Positions 8,575 through 17,699 of a stretch of 64,000 nt of DNA are shown here, one piece after another. The notes below the pieces were generated by a model. That model was not told the origin of the DNA and did no database searches. It saw only the letters and a program-made list of their open reading frames with translations. Source of the stretch: Paenibacillus shirakamiensis (GTDB lineage: Bacteria > Bacillota > Bacilli > Paenibacillales > Paenibacillaceae); the NCBI RefSeq assembly GCF_017874255.1, contig NZ_JAGGLD010000002.1, forward strand, positions 434,001 to 498,000, read 5' to 3'. Position numbers and translations under genes: made by a program. Position 1 is the first letter of the stretch, and each line of letters begins with the position of its first letter.

Positions 8575-11010
8575 CTACCTCAGCATTGGCAGTTGATCCG
8601 AATCCACCACATGGAATACATAATCGTTCGCCATATAAGTCTCGTACATTACCCTGCCATTACGATAGAACAGCAGATCCTCTAAGTGGAAGCCGCCCAT
8701 CAGGCTGAGCTTCTCTACACCACTCCGACGATTCTCATGTACCATGCCAAGCTTATAAATTCGTGAGGACTGATCAGCGTCTAAAGCATAAGTCATGAAC
8801 TCACTCTTCGCATCTCCGAAGAAATATTTCTCCTCATAGCGGTGTTCCTGCGTGTAGTCGAACAACCGTAGATGGATGCTCGAATGCTCTTCTAGCGTCC
8901 GGTACAACTGCTTGAACATCTCATCTTTGGATAAGACCTGCTTGTTGGCATACTCAATCGTAACATTAGAACGGCGGAGCAGCTCTTCTTCAAAGGTCTG
9001 GGAGAAGGGAGCAGCTGGCAAGATGTCTCTTCGCACTACTTCGATCATTCGCTCGGTAAGTGCCTTCACGCCAGGGTCGAGCATATGCACGGGACTTCCT
9101 ATATAGCGTTCTTCGAAAAATAGATCCGGCCCTCTACGCGCCTCTAAATCCAGCATGATTTCCGCGGTAATCCGCTCATAGTATTCAAACACATTTTGAC
9201 CAATATATTTGTCTGCTAGACGAATGCTTTGCAGTGCACTACTGCGCAAATCATCTTCAACCTGCTCTAATTGCCGAGTGTGTTCTCTATACTTCACATG
9301 CAGACGATCCAGCGCCTGCTCGTAGCGCCTAGCCAACGTAAGTTCTGACTCCATGCGTAAAATATACAACTTCAGAGCGTATACTTTATCAATTAGATAA
9401 TGAATAAAGCTTCGCAAATTAAGCTTATCCATCATAGGAACTCGCTTGAAATTCTGGTCCTGAACTCGCTCTTGGTAGAGTAAGCTCAGATCAGCTTTTG
9501 CAGTATCGAGTTGCGCACTATGCTCTCGAATCAGCGCCCTAAATACCTCCCGAAGACTTCCCGGCTCTGCCGTATCATCGGTCCATTCCGCCAAATGAAA
9601 GAAACCAACCCGAGGATACTGCTGCATACTACGATCAACGGTACTCTCCATCTGTTCATCTACTCTTAATGCAGCTAGATGACGTTCTGTCCCCAGCACA
9701 TAATTATCTCTAAAATACAGTTCGCCCCCTTCACCGAACAATGCCATTTCCGCTTCGCGTAAGGTCAGATTCTTCACAGCTTGGAAGCTCGAAGCGTGAG
9801 TCATCATTCCGTGCATATCCTCAAGCTTACTTACAGGCGGCAAAATTGTGGCTACCTGCTCTGCAAGCCCTGCGGCATCGAGGCCGAAGAATTGCAATTT
9901 CTCGTTGCGTCCCCAATCTATAGAACCATTCAGCCGAAGGATAAGTTGTCTGTAAAAATGATAGAGCACGGTCAGTGCGATCGATTCACTAGGTCGCTTC
10001 ACCTTGGCAAATCCTGCGCTGACATATCCCTGCCTTCCCGTCTCCGTTCTGATATTGTTCTTAAAAGCATTGTTATTGTAAGCTTCACCCCACTGCGGTG
10101 TGTGAACTTGATCTTTCTTTTGCCGATTCTTCAGCAGACTGATCTGGCAGATGATCTCATCGTTATCACGAATCCCGCCAGGCAAGGTAATTCCTCGTTC
10201 ATTTTTGTCAGAGAGAACATAGACTAGGTCAAATAGTGGGGCATCCTGATGTTTCACAGGAATAGAAATTCCTTCTTCTGTCTGAAGCAGCGGCTTCGCG
10301 AACGAATAATCTGCTCTTTGCATATCTTCGAGTTCCCGAAGAAAGGCCACCCCAAGCGCTCGGTTATAGTCGTAGTTAGGCAAGTCCTCCCGTTCATTGA
10401 CATATACATAGAGATCCGTCTGTACAGATTTGAATGATTGTCCGAATATGGCCCCAGCTAAGAGCGTGATCTCCGGCACCAAAATAGTGAATGGATCTTG
10501 CGCATCGGTAATGACGGATACATGAATTCGGTCAAAAGAAGAATACAATCGCCCGTAATTTGCAATCTGCTGACTTACCTTACGCAAAGCCTGATTCAAT
10601 CCCAGAATAGAGGACGTTCCCTCATAAAAAGATTGATATACATCTGGTCGAAGCGCTTTGGAACGCTCATCCTGCTGATTGAGGCTAGGAAGTTCATAGC
10701 GTGTCAATCGGTCGCTTAAAGGTTCAATGATCGGATTCGCAGTGTCCATTCCATAGGCAGGGGAAAAGGCGGCCTTGTTCCCTGCCGCCACTCCTACATC
10801 CGAAGTCAAATGAAAATACATGACTCCTGCACTGTTATCCCATTTCTGATCATGATTCCGAATCAAAGGTTCTATCGCCTCCTCGATTCGGTCTCCAATA
10901 AATACATAGACCGCAGGATAATGAATACTGCTCGGATCATCCTGCTTCCCATTTACCCCTTCTTGTGCAGCTGCATAGTCCGCAGCATATTGCTCTAGCA
11001 GCTTCTTCAT
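8575..11010 (-). CDS. Large cytoplasmic protein of the tubulin-like operon, family not recognised
   Basis: The 811-residue protein starts two codons after the tubulin-like gene ends, with AAAAGG upstream, so the two are likely made in a fixed ratio. The N-terminal 250 residues show alternating strands and helices (PAVYVFIGDRIEEAI, then IHVSVITDA and a TDLYVYVNE strand), which could be a Rossmann- or tubulin-like fold without a recognisable nucleotide loop. A helical, probably coiled-coil stretch lies near 540-620. The C-terminus is mixed alpha/beta. I see no membrane helix or signal peptide. A structural partner of the tubulin-like protein is plausible but not shown by any motif. Confidence 0.6.
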   Translation of the reverse strand: MKKLLEQYAADYAAAQEGVNGKQDDPSSIHYPAVYVFIGDRIEEAIEPLIRNHDQKWDNSAGVMYFHLTSDVGVAAGNKAAFSPAYGMDTANPIIEPLSDRLTRYELPSLNQQDERSKALRPDVYQSFYEGTSSILGLNQALRKVSQQIANYGRLYSSFDRIHVSVITDAQDPFTILVPEITLLAGAIFGQSFKSVQTDLYVYVNEREDLPNYDYNRALGVAFLRELEDMQRADYSFAKPLLQTEEGISIPVKHQDAPLFDLVYVLSDKNERGITLPGGIRDNDEIICQISLLKNRQKKDQVHTPQWGEAYNNNAFKNNIRTETGRQGYVSAGFAKVKRPSESIALTVLYHFYRQLILRLNGSIDWGRNEKLQFFGLDAAGLAEQVATILPPVSKLEDMHGMMTHASSFQAVKNLTLREAEMALFGEGGELYFRDNYVLGTERHLAALRVDEQMESTVDRSMQQYPRVGFFHLAEWTDDTAEPGSLREVFRALIREHSAQLDTAKADLSLLYQERVQDQNFKRVPMMDKLNLRSFIHYLIDKVYALKLYILRMESELTLARRYEQALDRLHVKYREHTRQLEQVEDDLRSSALQSIRLADKYIGQNVFEYYERITAEIMLDLEARRGPDLFFEERYIGSPVHMLDPGVKALTERMIEVVRRDILPAAPFSQTFEEELLRRSNVTIEYANKQVLSKDEMFKQLYRTLEEHSSIHLRLFDYTQEHRYEEKYFFGDAKSEFMTYALDADQSSRIYKLGMVHENRRSGVEKLSLMGGFHLEDLLFYRNGRVMYETYMANDYVFHVVDSDQLPMLR

Positions 11011-11013
11011 AAT

Positions 11014-14000
11014 CTATTTCAACCTTTTGCGAATATCATTAAGTTTGGTTGTCATTTCCTTATAGAACGAATAAGCTTCCTCTCCATTGGCCAGTTCAAC
11101 TCGTTCATATTCCAGACGATCTCTGGATTCTAAGAAAGAGGTATACAATTCTTCAAGTCTCGAGAGTAGTGGATGAATATCCTCCGCAGAAGTAAGCTCT
11201 GCCTCCCGGCGTGATGATTTACGCAATAAGGTGCTTCGGCTCTTCTCATCCAGTCCACGGAAGTTCCCGTACACTTCATACTCCGCATAATTGCGGCTTT
11301 TCATCAGATTGGCGAAAGGTTCCCATGCTTCTTCTTCAGGATCGCGATCATACACATATAGTGCCCCTTTCTTAATGATGGTTCCGGTATACATGGCCTC
11401 GATAAAATGATCCAGCCACTTCTCTTCATCTTGATGCTGACCCAGCAAGGTGGAAAGAGCCTTCGCCTGCTCCTGAATCTCGCGATACTTCTCCAATTCT
11501 TCTCGCACGCGTGCAATCAATTCCGGGGAACGAATCAGGTTCTCTTGCGCCATGTCTTCGTTAATACTACCAAAAATGTCCTTGGTACCTTCCCGTTCGA
11601 TTCCTTCCGCCAAGATGCGTTTCAATTCATTCAGCGCACGCTTGACCTCCCCTAGGTTCGGCTTAGCCGATGCAATCTGCATATCGTATGCACCGAGTAC
11701 ATCTCTCAATTGAAATGGCTTCGTCATGATGACCGTATAGCGACTGCTTGTATTTTGGTCGAGTCCCTTTTCCGTAATAATCTTACGTTCCAGCGCCTGC
11801 TTGAATTCCGTACGTACACGTGCGTTATAAGTCCGAACCCGTGCATTTGTATACACATCCCCCCACGATTTCTCTGGGATCGGTGAAGGAAGATACGTCC
11901 AGTTCGCATGCTCTGTCTGCACGAGATGACGCCCAATCCCTTCCTTATCTAAAATGGTACGCTCATAACTCTCTTCATAAACCTTAAGCGGTGTATAGAC
12001 GAATAGAGGTACACCGTTCTTCGTATTCAGCCAGAAAATCCGATTCTTGACTTGGCTTTCTTTGACCGTAAAGTGAGATTTGCCCACTGCATTATTCTGA
12101 TAATTCCGAATGCCTTTCAAAATGCTTGGCGCCTGAACCGGCACAGAGACGAATCCCCAAGATGGGAAATAAAGATGGCCTGAGCTGTTGCTCAAATGGA
12201 ACACAGGTACAGCCTCATCATCGAGCTTGTTAGCAATTTGCCGCTCTACGAATTTCTCAATCGATTCGTCCTGACCGTATTTCATCAAAAGGAAATCCTC
12301 CATGGACTGCGTAATTAAATCTCCAAATTTGGTGGTTAAGAACTCAGAGATTGAACTCACAATATCCATATCCTGCTCTTTGATCCATAGATTTGAATGA
12401 TCGAGCAGCTCTTGGCTGAAATCCCGAATCAGGTCGTCAACGTCCTTAGATTCCATAAGTTCGCCTACTACCTTAGAAATATCCGGTACGCTTACAATGT
12501 TCCAGTAATAGGTCTTGTTGCCTTTATGGTCTTCCTGCTCGTCGCTATTGAGCAGAATATCCCCGTTCTTGGCGAAGATTGAATTAAGTGCGTTCAAAAT
12601 TTCAGTAAACACGTTATAAATGCGGTTATTTTCCTTGTTCAGCAGTTCGTAGAGGTCCTCATAGAATTCAATCATTTGCTCGGTACGTTCTACATCTGCA
12701 TGAAGCCAGAATTCATTGATTTTTGCCTCGATGTAAGTATTTTTCTTCTTATCCTTAGAGACGAAGGCGCTCTTTGCATCTCCAAATTTCTCCTCAGACT
12801 GCTCCCGCGCGGCTTCGATATCCCGCGGAATGCGCGTTAAGTTCTCCCTTAAAGTCTCGATGTAGGACAGTAGCATCTTCAGGAGACTGAATCCTTTTTC
12901 GGTAAAAATAAGACGGGATACATAAAATGGCCCTTGTTCTGGATGTAAAAATATACGCCGAACCTGTTCCGTGAATTGGCCGATGACCTCGCCCGGAAGC
13001 TGTTTCTTCGCCTTGATATATTCTTCACGCGCACGAGCTAAGAAGCTCTGCTCCAGCTCCGTATCCATATTCACGACCTGCTGCTTCACCACGTTGGCAT
13101 AACTTAGTCGCTCACTATTTTGAAATCCGGGCAGAGGTTCAGGCACACGAGATTCAAAGGTCTTGACAATCGTATCCAGATCAATACCAAGCTTACGCGC
13201 AAAGTTCTCTACATCATCTTGGCTTGGGGCCTTCTGGAACATCTTCTCCATTTTTCCGAAGAGTCGATAAGCAAGGTACGTTGTCATCTCTTCAATCGGG
13301 AGTACCGCCGAAGAAGCACCAATGATGTTATATTCGTAGTTGGCAGGGTAGGCTTTGTTCATCTGGGCAATGTTCGTCCGAATGTTGCTGATATAGTCAT
13401 GGATGGCGAACTCTTCGCCGGACTGCTTCTCTTCACTCGCCATGAAGTTCGTAATGTTCTCTGCCGTTACATTCATGCAGTAATCATACGCATTCTCCAA
13501 TAATTTGCCCTCGGTATTCGTTGCCGAAATCAAGTGACACAGGTTAAATGGCGGCAGCGGGGAGTTCACACTCAGAATACTTCCGTACTGCTGACGGAAC
13601 CGTTCTCCGCGGCTATCTACATTCATCCAGTAGTCCAACTCTTTGAGCGCGGCATAACCATTTTTCTTAATATACTCCCGGGTATGTTCGCTTAAAGATT
13701 TGTTCGCTAGATTAATATCCGGTGTAAAAAGATAGCCCAGTGTATTGACCCGGTCAATTCCCGCCGAACCATGATCCCGCTCAATAATTCCGCGCACGAT
13801 ATAAGCAATGTCCAAGAATGTTCCGCTTCCTGTTCCTCCAGACAATCCTGTAAGCATAAAGACCATCAGCTTTTTATTCGTCCCCACCGATAGCGTCTTG
13901 ATCTTCTTGTCTATAGCCTGAACGACCTGATTGATTTTCGTAAACAGCAGCAGTCTGCCTGCTTGACGTACCCCTGCCGCACCGTTCATTCCGTCCGTAA

Positions 14001-14403
14001 TGCTAAGCTCAGGAGACAACCAATCCGTGATATAAGGTTCAAGAATACTGCGATTCTGTAATAATCCACCGATTTCAGCGTTGGACAGCAGAACGAATTC
14101 ATTAATCGGATCGAGTCCAATGCCTTTGTAGCGCTTGCTTCGATCTTGTTCATTCGTCTCAAAGGCAAGAAATTCTACGTTGCTAGGCTTATCCATTCTT
14201 TTCTTAGAGATTGGATCTTCCGGCAGCTTAAAGCGGCGGTTGATCTGATATTTCAGACGAAGTAATGCATCAATCCCCGTACCTCCAAGACCAATAATAA
14301 GAATAGGATTATCTATCGTATCTACACGAATCTTTTCACTGACAATCCCTCCGCCTAACGAGACATCTAACTGCTGAATATGCTCTCTAACGATCGCTTT
14401 CAT
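11014..14403 (-). CDS. Tubulin/FtsZ-superfamily protein
   Basis: The 1129-residue protein carries the two glycine loops of the tubulin fold: IIGLGGTGIDALLRL (GLGGTG at 38-43) and the tubulin signature SGGTGSG at 188-194. These should bind GTP. It matches the large Tubulin_2-type bacterial family rather than FtsZ (about 380 residues) or BtubA/B. The long C-terminal part is rich in charged helices and probably includes coiled coils. No membrane segment is seen. The start is clear, with AGGAGGG seven bases before the ATG. The 90-base gap from the upstream vWA gene holds no convincing terminator. It may form filaments or act as a scaffold linking the GTPase and the membrane vWA proteins; this is inference. 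Confidence 0.85.
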   Translation of the reverse strand: MKAIVREHIQQLDVSLGGGIVSEKIRVDTIDNPILIIGLGGTGIDALLRLKYQINRRFKLPEDPISKKRMDKPSNVEFLAFETNEQDRSKRYKGIGLDPINEFVLLSNAEIGGLLQNRSILEPYITDWLSPELSITDGMNGAAGVRQAGRLLLFTKINQVVQAIDKKIKTLSVGTNKKLMVFMLTGLSGGTGSGTFLDIAYIVRGIIERDHGSAGIDRVNTLGYLFTPDINLANKSLSEHTREYIKKNGYAALKELDYWMNVDSRGERFRQQYGSILSVNSPLPPFNLCHLISATNTEGKLLENAYDYCMNVTAENITNFMASEEKQSGEEFAIHDYISNIRTNIAQMNKAYPANYEYNIIGASSAVLPIEEMTTYLAYRLFGKMEKMFQKAPSQDDVENFARKLGIDLDTIVKTFESRVPEPLPGFQNSERLSYANVVKQQVVNMDTELEQSFLARAREEYIKAKKQLPGEVIGQFTEQVRRIFLHPEQGPFYVSRLIFTEKGFSLLKMLLSYIETLRENLTRIPRDIEAAREQSEEKFGDAKSAFVSKDKKKNTYIEAKINEFWLHADVERTEQMIEFYEDLYELLNKENNRIYNVFTEILNALNSIFAKNGDILLNSDEQEDHKGNKTYYWNIVSVPDISKVVGELMESKDVDDLIRDFSQELLDHSNLWIKEQDMDIVSSISEFLTTKFGDLITQSMEDFLLMKYGQDESIEKFVERQIANKLDDEAVPVFHLSNSSGHLYFPSWGFVSVPVQAPSILKGIRNYQNNAVGKSHFTVKESQVKNRIFWLNTKNGVPLFVYTPLKVYEESYERTILDKEGIGRHLVQTEHANWTYLPSPIPEKSWGDVYTNARVRTYNARVRTEFKQALERKIITEKGLDQNTSSRYTVIMTKPFQLRDVLGAYDMQIASAKPNLGEVKRALNELKRILAEGIEREGTKDIFGSINEDMAQENLIRSPELIARVREELEKYREIQEQAKALSTLLGQHQDEEKWLDHFIEAMYTGTIIKKGALYVYDRDPEEEAWEPFANLMKSRNYAEYEVYGNFRGLDEKSRSTLLRKSSRREAELTSAEDIHPLLSRLEELYTSFLESRDRLEYERVELANGEEAYSFYKEMTTKLNDIRKRLK

Positions 14404-14493
14404 AACTTGACCCTCCTATAGTTGCTGAGGAACAGCCTAACTGGCCTGTGCCCCAGTAGTTCATTCATTAATTCATTTATGATATGAAGTGTA

Positions 14494-16269
14494 TTACACC
14501 AGATACTCCAGTAAAATCGTCTTATCTACACTGCTAAGTGGAATCGTAAGACGGTCCCCGCCTTTCATCTCCAGACCCTGAGTGGCATCTACGGCTCGGC
14601 CTGATTTCTCAATCGTTGCTGATGTCCCATTTTTGAGTACAATGCGGTCATTACGAGTGGGGGTGAAGATGATCTTCTCTGTCTCCTTCAGTTCAGGAGC
14701 AAGTTGCACCAATTGATGAAGGTTGAACTTTCCTTTGAAAGCACTCAGCTTGCGGTATTGAGGATTGGTTTTCTCCCCGGTATTATTATCGCGAATCTCA
14801 AGGACCAACTGTCCGACGAAGCCCTGATTGGCCTTTTGCCACGTGCGATAGAGGTAATATGCAATCCCCCCCACTATAAGGACGCCTAGAATGGATAGAA
14901 CTACTGCAAGTACCGGAAATGGTTTATCTGGAGAAGTGGTATGGGTACTTCCCGTGCCTGTTCCAGCAGCATTAGCTTTCGTTGAAATCTTGGTGACGGG
15001 AGTCTCACGGTAGAAACTCTTCTCCTCCGCTCTTACTTTGATCTCATAATTATGTTGATCTGGAACTACAAAGCTGCCACTAAAATGATCCCCTGTGTTG
15101 CTAAGCTTGGTTTCTTGGATTTTTCCAGTATCCAGATCCTTGGCGACAACTACAGCATTCATCCCTTGATAAAGCGCGGCATTCTGTACTTTATTTCCTT
15201 TACTAATCAGGTAGGACTGAATATCAATGTTGTCCCCTGATTTGTAAGTCTTTGCAGGTATAGCATCCAAGGTGAGTTCCAAATCATAGTTGAACACAAG
15301 ATTAATATCGATTTTATCTTTATCTGCCCCCTTCACCTGGAGCTTCCAATCTCCCTGAACGGGTTTTAGAAGTTTAATTAAGGTATAACTCTTCGATTTG
15401 GACACGAGCAATTGAGATGAGGGAACCGCTACCGTCTTGCCTGAAGGATCCGTTAGCAACACATCTACTGGCTGACTCGAAATCATCGAAATGTTCGCTT
15501 CCAGTACGTTGGCATTCGGCACATTCACCGTTACATCTTGGTAATTGCCATTTCCCGTAATGGATTGAATCGGCACCATTTTTAGTTTTAGATGGCTTGC
15601 AAAAATCTCACTTAGAATCTGCGGTAAATTATCTGCGGAATCTGTAATGAAGGATTTGCCTCCCGTCTTTTGCGAAATCTGAGCCAAGGCTGCTTTATTC
15701 AGCTTGCCATCTGCATTCAGCCCAATCGTATAGACAGGAATCTGCTCATGGCTTGCTTCCGTTAGCGCCGCACTGAGTTCCTGATCGGACTGTGCCTGCG
15801 TACGTGAGGATCCTTTATTGAGATCGTTATTCCCATCGGCCAGCAGAACAATCATCGGCTCGTGATCTGGATTTGCGCCATGCTTCAGCACCTTGACAGC
15901 TTCCTGTACGCCTACAGCAACGTCGGTATAAGCTCCGCGCTGCAGCCCGTCAATGAACTCCTTCAAGTCTTGCTTATCTGCTTCGGACTGAATCTCCATC
16001 AGTGCTTTCTCTCTCTGAATCTGATCTGTGTAAGCAACGACCCCAACTTTGTCTCCCTTAGCGGACAACATATCTATGAATAACTTCATAGCCTCACTGC
16101 TAATACGTTCGTGATCACTCTTGTTCATCGAATTACTGTTATCCACGACAAGCACGGCATCAATCTGCGAGGACTGCGCAGCAGCCTCTGCGATTTGCAT
16201 TTTGCCCGGCAAGGCGAGCATAATCATCATAATAAGCATGAATAATCCTGCTTTTATCTTTACAAACAT
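14494..16269 (-). CDS. Exported, membrane-anchored vWA protein
   Basis: First gene of the long operon. The 591-residue protein has a signal peptide or N-terminal anchor (1-30, cleavage near AEAA) and a vWA domain with MIDAS D43-N-S-N-S47 and a LLADGNND block. Beta-rich segments of about 200 residues follow, then one membrane helix near 450-470 (VLAVVLSILGVLIVGGIAYY). The last 110 residues should be cytoplasmic and are beta-rich, with an RNDRIVLKNGTSATI segment that recalls FHA-like sandwiches. This topology joins an outer metal-dependent ligand-binding domain to the cytoplasmic GTPase/tubulin module. AAGGAG lies seven bases before the ATG, so the start is secure. Confidence 0.8.
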   Translation of the reverse strand: MFVKIKAGLFMLIMMIMLALPGKMQIAEAAAQSSQIDAVLVVDNSNSMNKSDHERISSEAMKLFIDMLSAKGDKVGVVAYTDQIQREKALMEIQSEADKQDLKEFIDGLQRGAYTDVAVGVQEAVKVLKHGANPDHEPMIVLLADGNNDLNKGSSRTQAQSDQELSAALTEASHEQIPVYTIGLNADGKLNKAALAQISQKTGGKSFITDSADNLPQILSEIFASHLKLKMVPIQSITGNGNYQDVTVNVPNANVLEANISMISSQPVDVLLTDPSGKTVAVPSSQLLVSKSKSYTLIKLLKPVQGDWKLQVKGADKDKIDINLVFNYDLELTLDAIPAKTYKSGDNIDIQSYLISKGNKVQNAALYQGMNAVVVAKDLDTGKIQETKLSNTGDHFSGSFVVPDQHNYEIKVRAEEKSFYRETPVTKISTKANAAGTGTGSTHTTSPDKPFPVLAVVLSILGVLIVGGIAYYLYRTWQKANQGFVGQLVLEIRDNNTGEKTNPQYRKLSAFKGKFNLHQLVQLAPELKETEKIIFTPTRNDRIVLKNGTSATIEKSGRAVDATQGLEMKGGDRLTIPLSSVDKTILLEYLV

Positions 16270-16456
16270 AGCGTTACTCCTTCGTGTGAAATCATAATGG
16301 TTCCCAGTCTAGTAGGGACCGTTCTATTCAATCTATAGAACTTTTGTTAAGACGACATGAAGAGTTCATTAACTTTTCCTAAAATGGATTCATCCATAAT
16401 ATAGGCGTTACCCTATTCATGTCTCAGCTTACTAAATCTGCCATCCCTTATACAAT

Positions 16457-16485
16457 ATGATATAGTTAATGCGGATTAAGTTCAA
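16457..16485 (-). promoter_or_regulatory. Candidate sigma-A promoter of the long minus-strand operon
   Basis: On the minus strand, TTGAAC (16485-16480) is separated by 17 bases from TATCAT (16462-16457). It lies in the 327-base divergent gap (16270-16596) between the two operons. The rest of that gap holds no other signal I can defend. Confidence 0.45.
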
Positions 16486-16596
16486 TAAAATGGCATATCC
16501 CCCTATGGATGGAATGAGTTAACCCTATAAATAACGAGTATGAACACCCCGAAGTTTCAGGGATCTCCCCTATTAGGGAGAAGAAAGGACTTAAGT

Positions 16597-16746
16597 ATGA
16601 TTACATACGGATGTATTGGAATATTGTTTCTTTTTGTCTTAGTGCGCTCCTTAATCTATCGTTCGAAGCGCAAACACAGGCTTTCCTTAGAGGAGATTGA
16701 TCGTGAATTGTTAGCGATTGTCAACGAGGGGCGTGAATCCTCATGA
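16597..16746 (+). CDS. Small single-pass membrane protein, first gene of the divergent operon
   Basis: The frame is open from an ATG at 16540, but GAAAGGAC lies just before the ATG at 16597 and nothing convincing precedes 16540, so I chose the shorter 49-residue form. It has one membrane helix (IGILFLFVLVRSLIY), a basic patch (RSKRKHR) and an acidic cytoplasmic tail. Its end overlaps the next gene by four bases, so the genes are translationally coupled. No family is recognised. It is probably a small subunit or anchor of the system encoded on both sides of the divergent promoter. Confidence 0.6.
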   Translation: MITYGCIGILFLFVLVRSLIYRSKRKHRLSLEEIDRELLAIVNEGRESS

Positions 16747-17699
16747 TGAAGAAAAGAACTCCTGTAATACTGAAGCCTTTTAAGCCTACAAGGTATAAGT
16801 ATGAGAAGCTTCGTGTCTGCCGAAATTGTGGCAACTATACGATACTCTGGGATGAATCCTGTCCGCAGTGCGGAAAATCCTTGCTTCTTGGAATCGAGAA
16901 CATGGCCCTCATGAAGGTGAAACTACAGATGCAGACAGAGCGACTAATAGCTGTATTGATCACTCTCGCTGCTGTATTATTCAGCTCTACTTTTCAGCAC
17001 ATTGCTTGGTCTTTAGGTCTGGGCGCCGGGGGTATCATTCTCTTGAGTCTCGTTCAGCGCTCTATGCTCGAAGCCCAAGTTCCCTATCAAATCCAAAAAA
17101 TACTTGAGACGAGCACCCGGCGATTAATGGAGGGGCTGAAGCTTAATATCGAAGCGGCTTATGACATGCGTTCAAGCGATGAACCTCTTGCCTACGAAAT
17201 GATGCGGGAGATCGCTACTGTGGTGTACAGTGACCGCCTTCGTCTTCAGCAGCTTAAGCTTCTGTGCTCATTTCAATTGCGTAAGGACATGGATCTACAG
17301 CTTGAAGAGCTCCTCATATCGGATTTTGAAGAAGAAATGGTGGACTATATCGGAGAGATTGCGCGGATTAAGCCAGAACTGATCAGGGAACGCATTATCC
17401 TTTACGTTACTCAGCATGAACCTGAGATTCTTATCCTGTCACGAGGACAAGAAATATTAACAGCTGTCGCTGGTGCTGCCTTAAGAAAAGCTAGGTATGT
17501 CACACTCTATCCGGAATTTATGGAGCGATATGCTCGCCATTTGCCAAAAGAACGATTTTTACGTCTATATCATCTGATTATGGAACAGGAAGAGTTGAGA
17601 TCTACTTCTCTAGCGAAGGAAGTTGCAGATATTCATAGGAACAGGTATACACAGAATGCAGATATTAGTATTTCCGCTGATGGGGAGGCTTCTTCATGA
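16743..17699 (+). CDS. Zinc-ribbon membrane protein, function unknown
   Basis: The 318-residue protein begins with a basic stretch and a zinc ribbon (CRNCG, then CPQCGK about 15 residues later). A membrane pair, probably a hairpin, follows near residues 59-97 (LIAVLITLAAVLFSS and LGLGAGGIILLSLV). The remaining 220 residues are helical, charged and cytoplasmic, with leucine-rich helices that could be an alpha-solenoid. It overlaps both neighbours by four bases. The zinc ribbon recalls that of the GTPase encoded on the other strand, which supports the idea that both operons serve one complex. I do not recognise a named family. Confidence 0.65.
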   Translation: MMKKRTPVILKPFKPTRYKYEKLRVCRNCGNYTILWDESCPQCGKSLLLGIENMALMKVKLQMQTERLIAVLITLAAVLFSSTFQHIAWSLGLGAGGIILLSLVQRSMLEAQVPYQIQKILETSTRRLMEGLKLNIEAAYDMRSSDEPLAYEMMREIATVVYSDRLRLQQLKLLCSFQLRKDMDLQLEELLISDFEEEMVDYIGEIARIKPELIRERIILYVTQHEPEILILSRGQEILTAVAGAALRKARYVTLYPEFMERYARHLPKERFLRLYHLIMEQEELRSTSLAKEVADIHRNRYTQNADISISADGEASS

